5,652 bases of DNA, from NCBI RefSeq assembly GCF_943193015.1, contig NZ_CALPCM010000079.1, positions 1-5,652 of the forward strand, given 5' to 3'. Below the pieces are notes generated by a model. It saw only the letters and a program-made list of their open reading frames with translations, did no database searches and was not told where the DNA came from. Each line of letters begins with the position of its first letter. Position 1 is the stretch's first letter. The position numbers and the translations under genes were made by a program. This document shows positions 5,557-5,652 of the stretch, piece by piece. This stretch comes from Hominisplanchenecus_A murintestinalis. GTDB taxonomy: Bacteria > Bacillota > Clostridia > Lachnospirales > Lachnospiraceae.

Positions 5557-5652
5557 TTATTTTGTTACTTTTGCACTTTTTGCCCCTGCTTTCTTTACTT
5601 TCTTAAGCAGAGCTTTGCGGTCTTTCGCCTTTTTCAGTTTCTTCGCTTTAAC
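5557..5652 (-). CDS. C-terminal end of an upstream gene, probably another BspA-type LRR surface protein
   Basis: The last 31 codons are visible, ending in TAA at 5557-5559; the rest lies beyond the right edge. The tail is strongly Lys/Ala-rich (VKAKKLKKAKDRKALLKKVK and then KAGAKSAKVTK). Short Lys-rich endings of the form 'K-x-L-L-K-K-x-x-K-K-A-G-x-K-S-x-K-V' are common at the C-terminus of BspA-like LRR proteins of Lachnospiraceae, where they cap the repeat stack. This suggests a protein related to the C-terminal part of the giant neighbour. With so little sequence, a basic tail of an unrelated protein (for example ribosomal or nucleoid-associated) cannot be excluded. It is followed by a strong terminator, so it is probably not cotranscribed with the giant gene. 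Confidence 0.7.
   Translation of the reverse strand, partial: VKAKKLKKAKDRKALLKKVKKAGAKSAKVTK

Overview
The window suggests a gut-type Gram-positive anaerobe, most likely a member of the Lachnospiraceae or a related Clostridia. The basis is the module set of its main protein (F5/8 type C, LamG-like, FIVAR, Big-like and BspA-type leucine-rich repeats), strong GGAGG-type ribosome binding sites, and a short AT-rich intergenic region with sigma-A-like promoter elements. The genus cannot be fixed from the sequence alone.

Almost everything is one very large minus-strand gene. It starts at 5338 and is open through position 1, giving 1779 codons with no stop, so its C-terminus lies outside the window. 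Reading from its start, it encodes a signal peptide, three discoidin/CBM32-like beta-sandwich modules, an Ig-like module, a first FIVAR helical module, a LamG/concanavalin-like module, an unassigned stretch, a second FIVAR module, a cysteine-containing Big-like module, three consecutive FIVAR modules, a Gly-Pro linker, and the beginning of a BspA-type (LRR_5) region. No glycoside hydrolase catalytic domain was recognised in the visible part. It reads as an exported glycan-binding or adhesive surface protein.

At the right edge (5557-5652) is the last 31 codons of another minus-strand gene. Its Lys-rich tail resembles the C-terminal ends of BspA-like LRR surface proteins, so two surface proteins probably stand in tandem. 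An intrinsic terminator (5508-5539) closes the upstream gene.

The main gene has its own predicted promoter only about 15 bases past the terminator (-35 at 5487-5492, extended -10 at 5464-5472). The predicted leader of about 119 nt is unusual. It begins with a 12-bp stem whose loop holds a near-perfect Shine-Dalgarno sequence. That sequence sits ahead of a 27-codon frame that could start only at ATT and that ends two bases before the main ATG. This leader is the most interesting non-standard signal in the window. The plus-strand open frames are shadows of the large gene.
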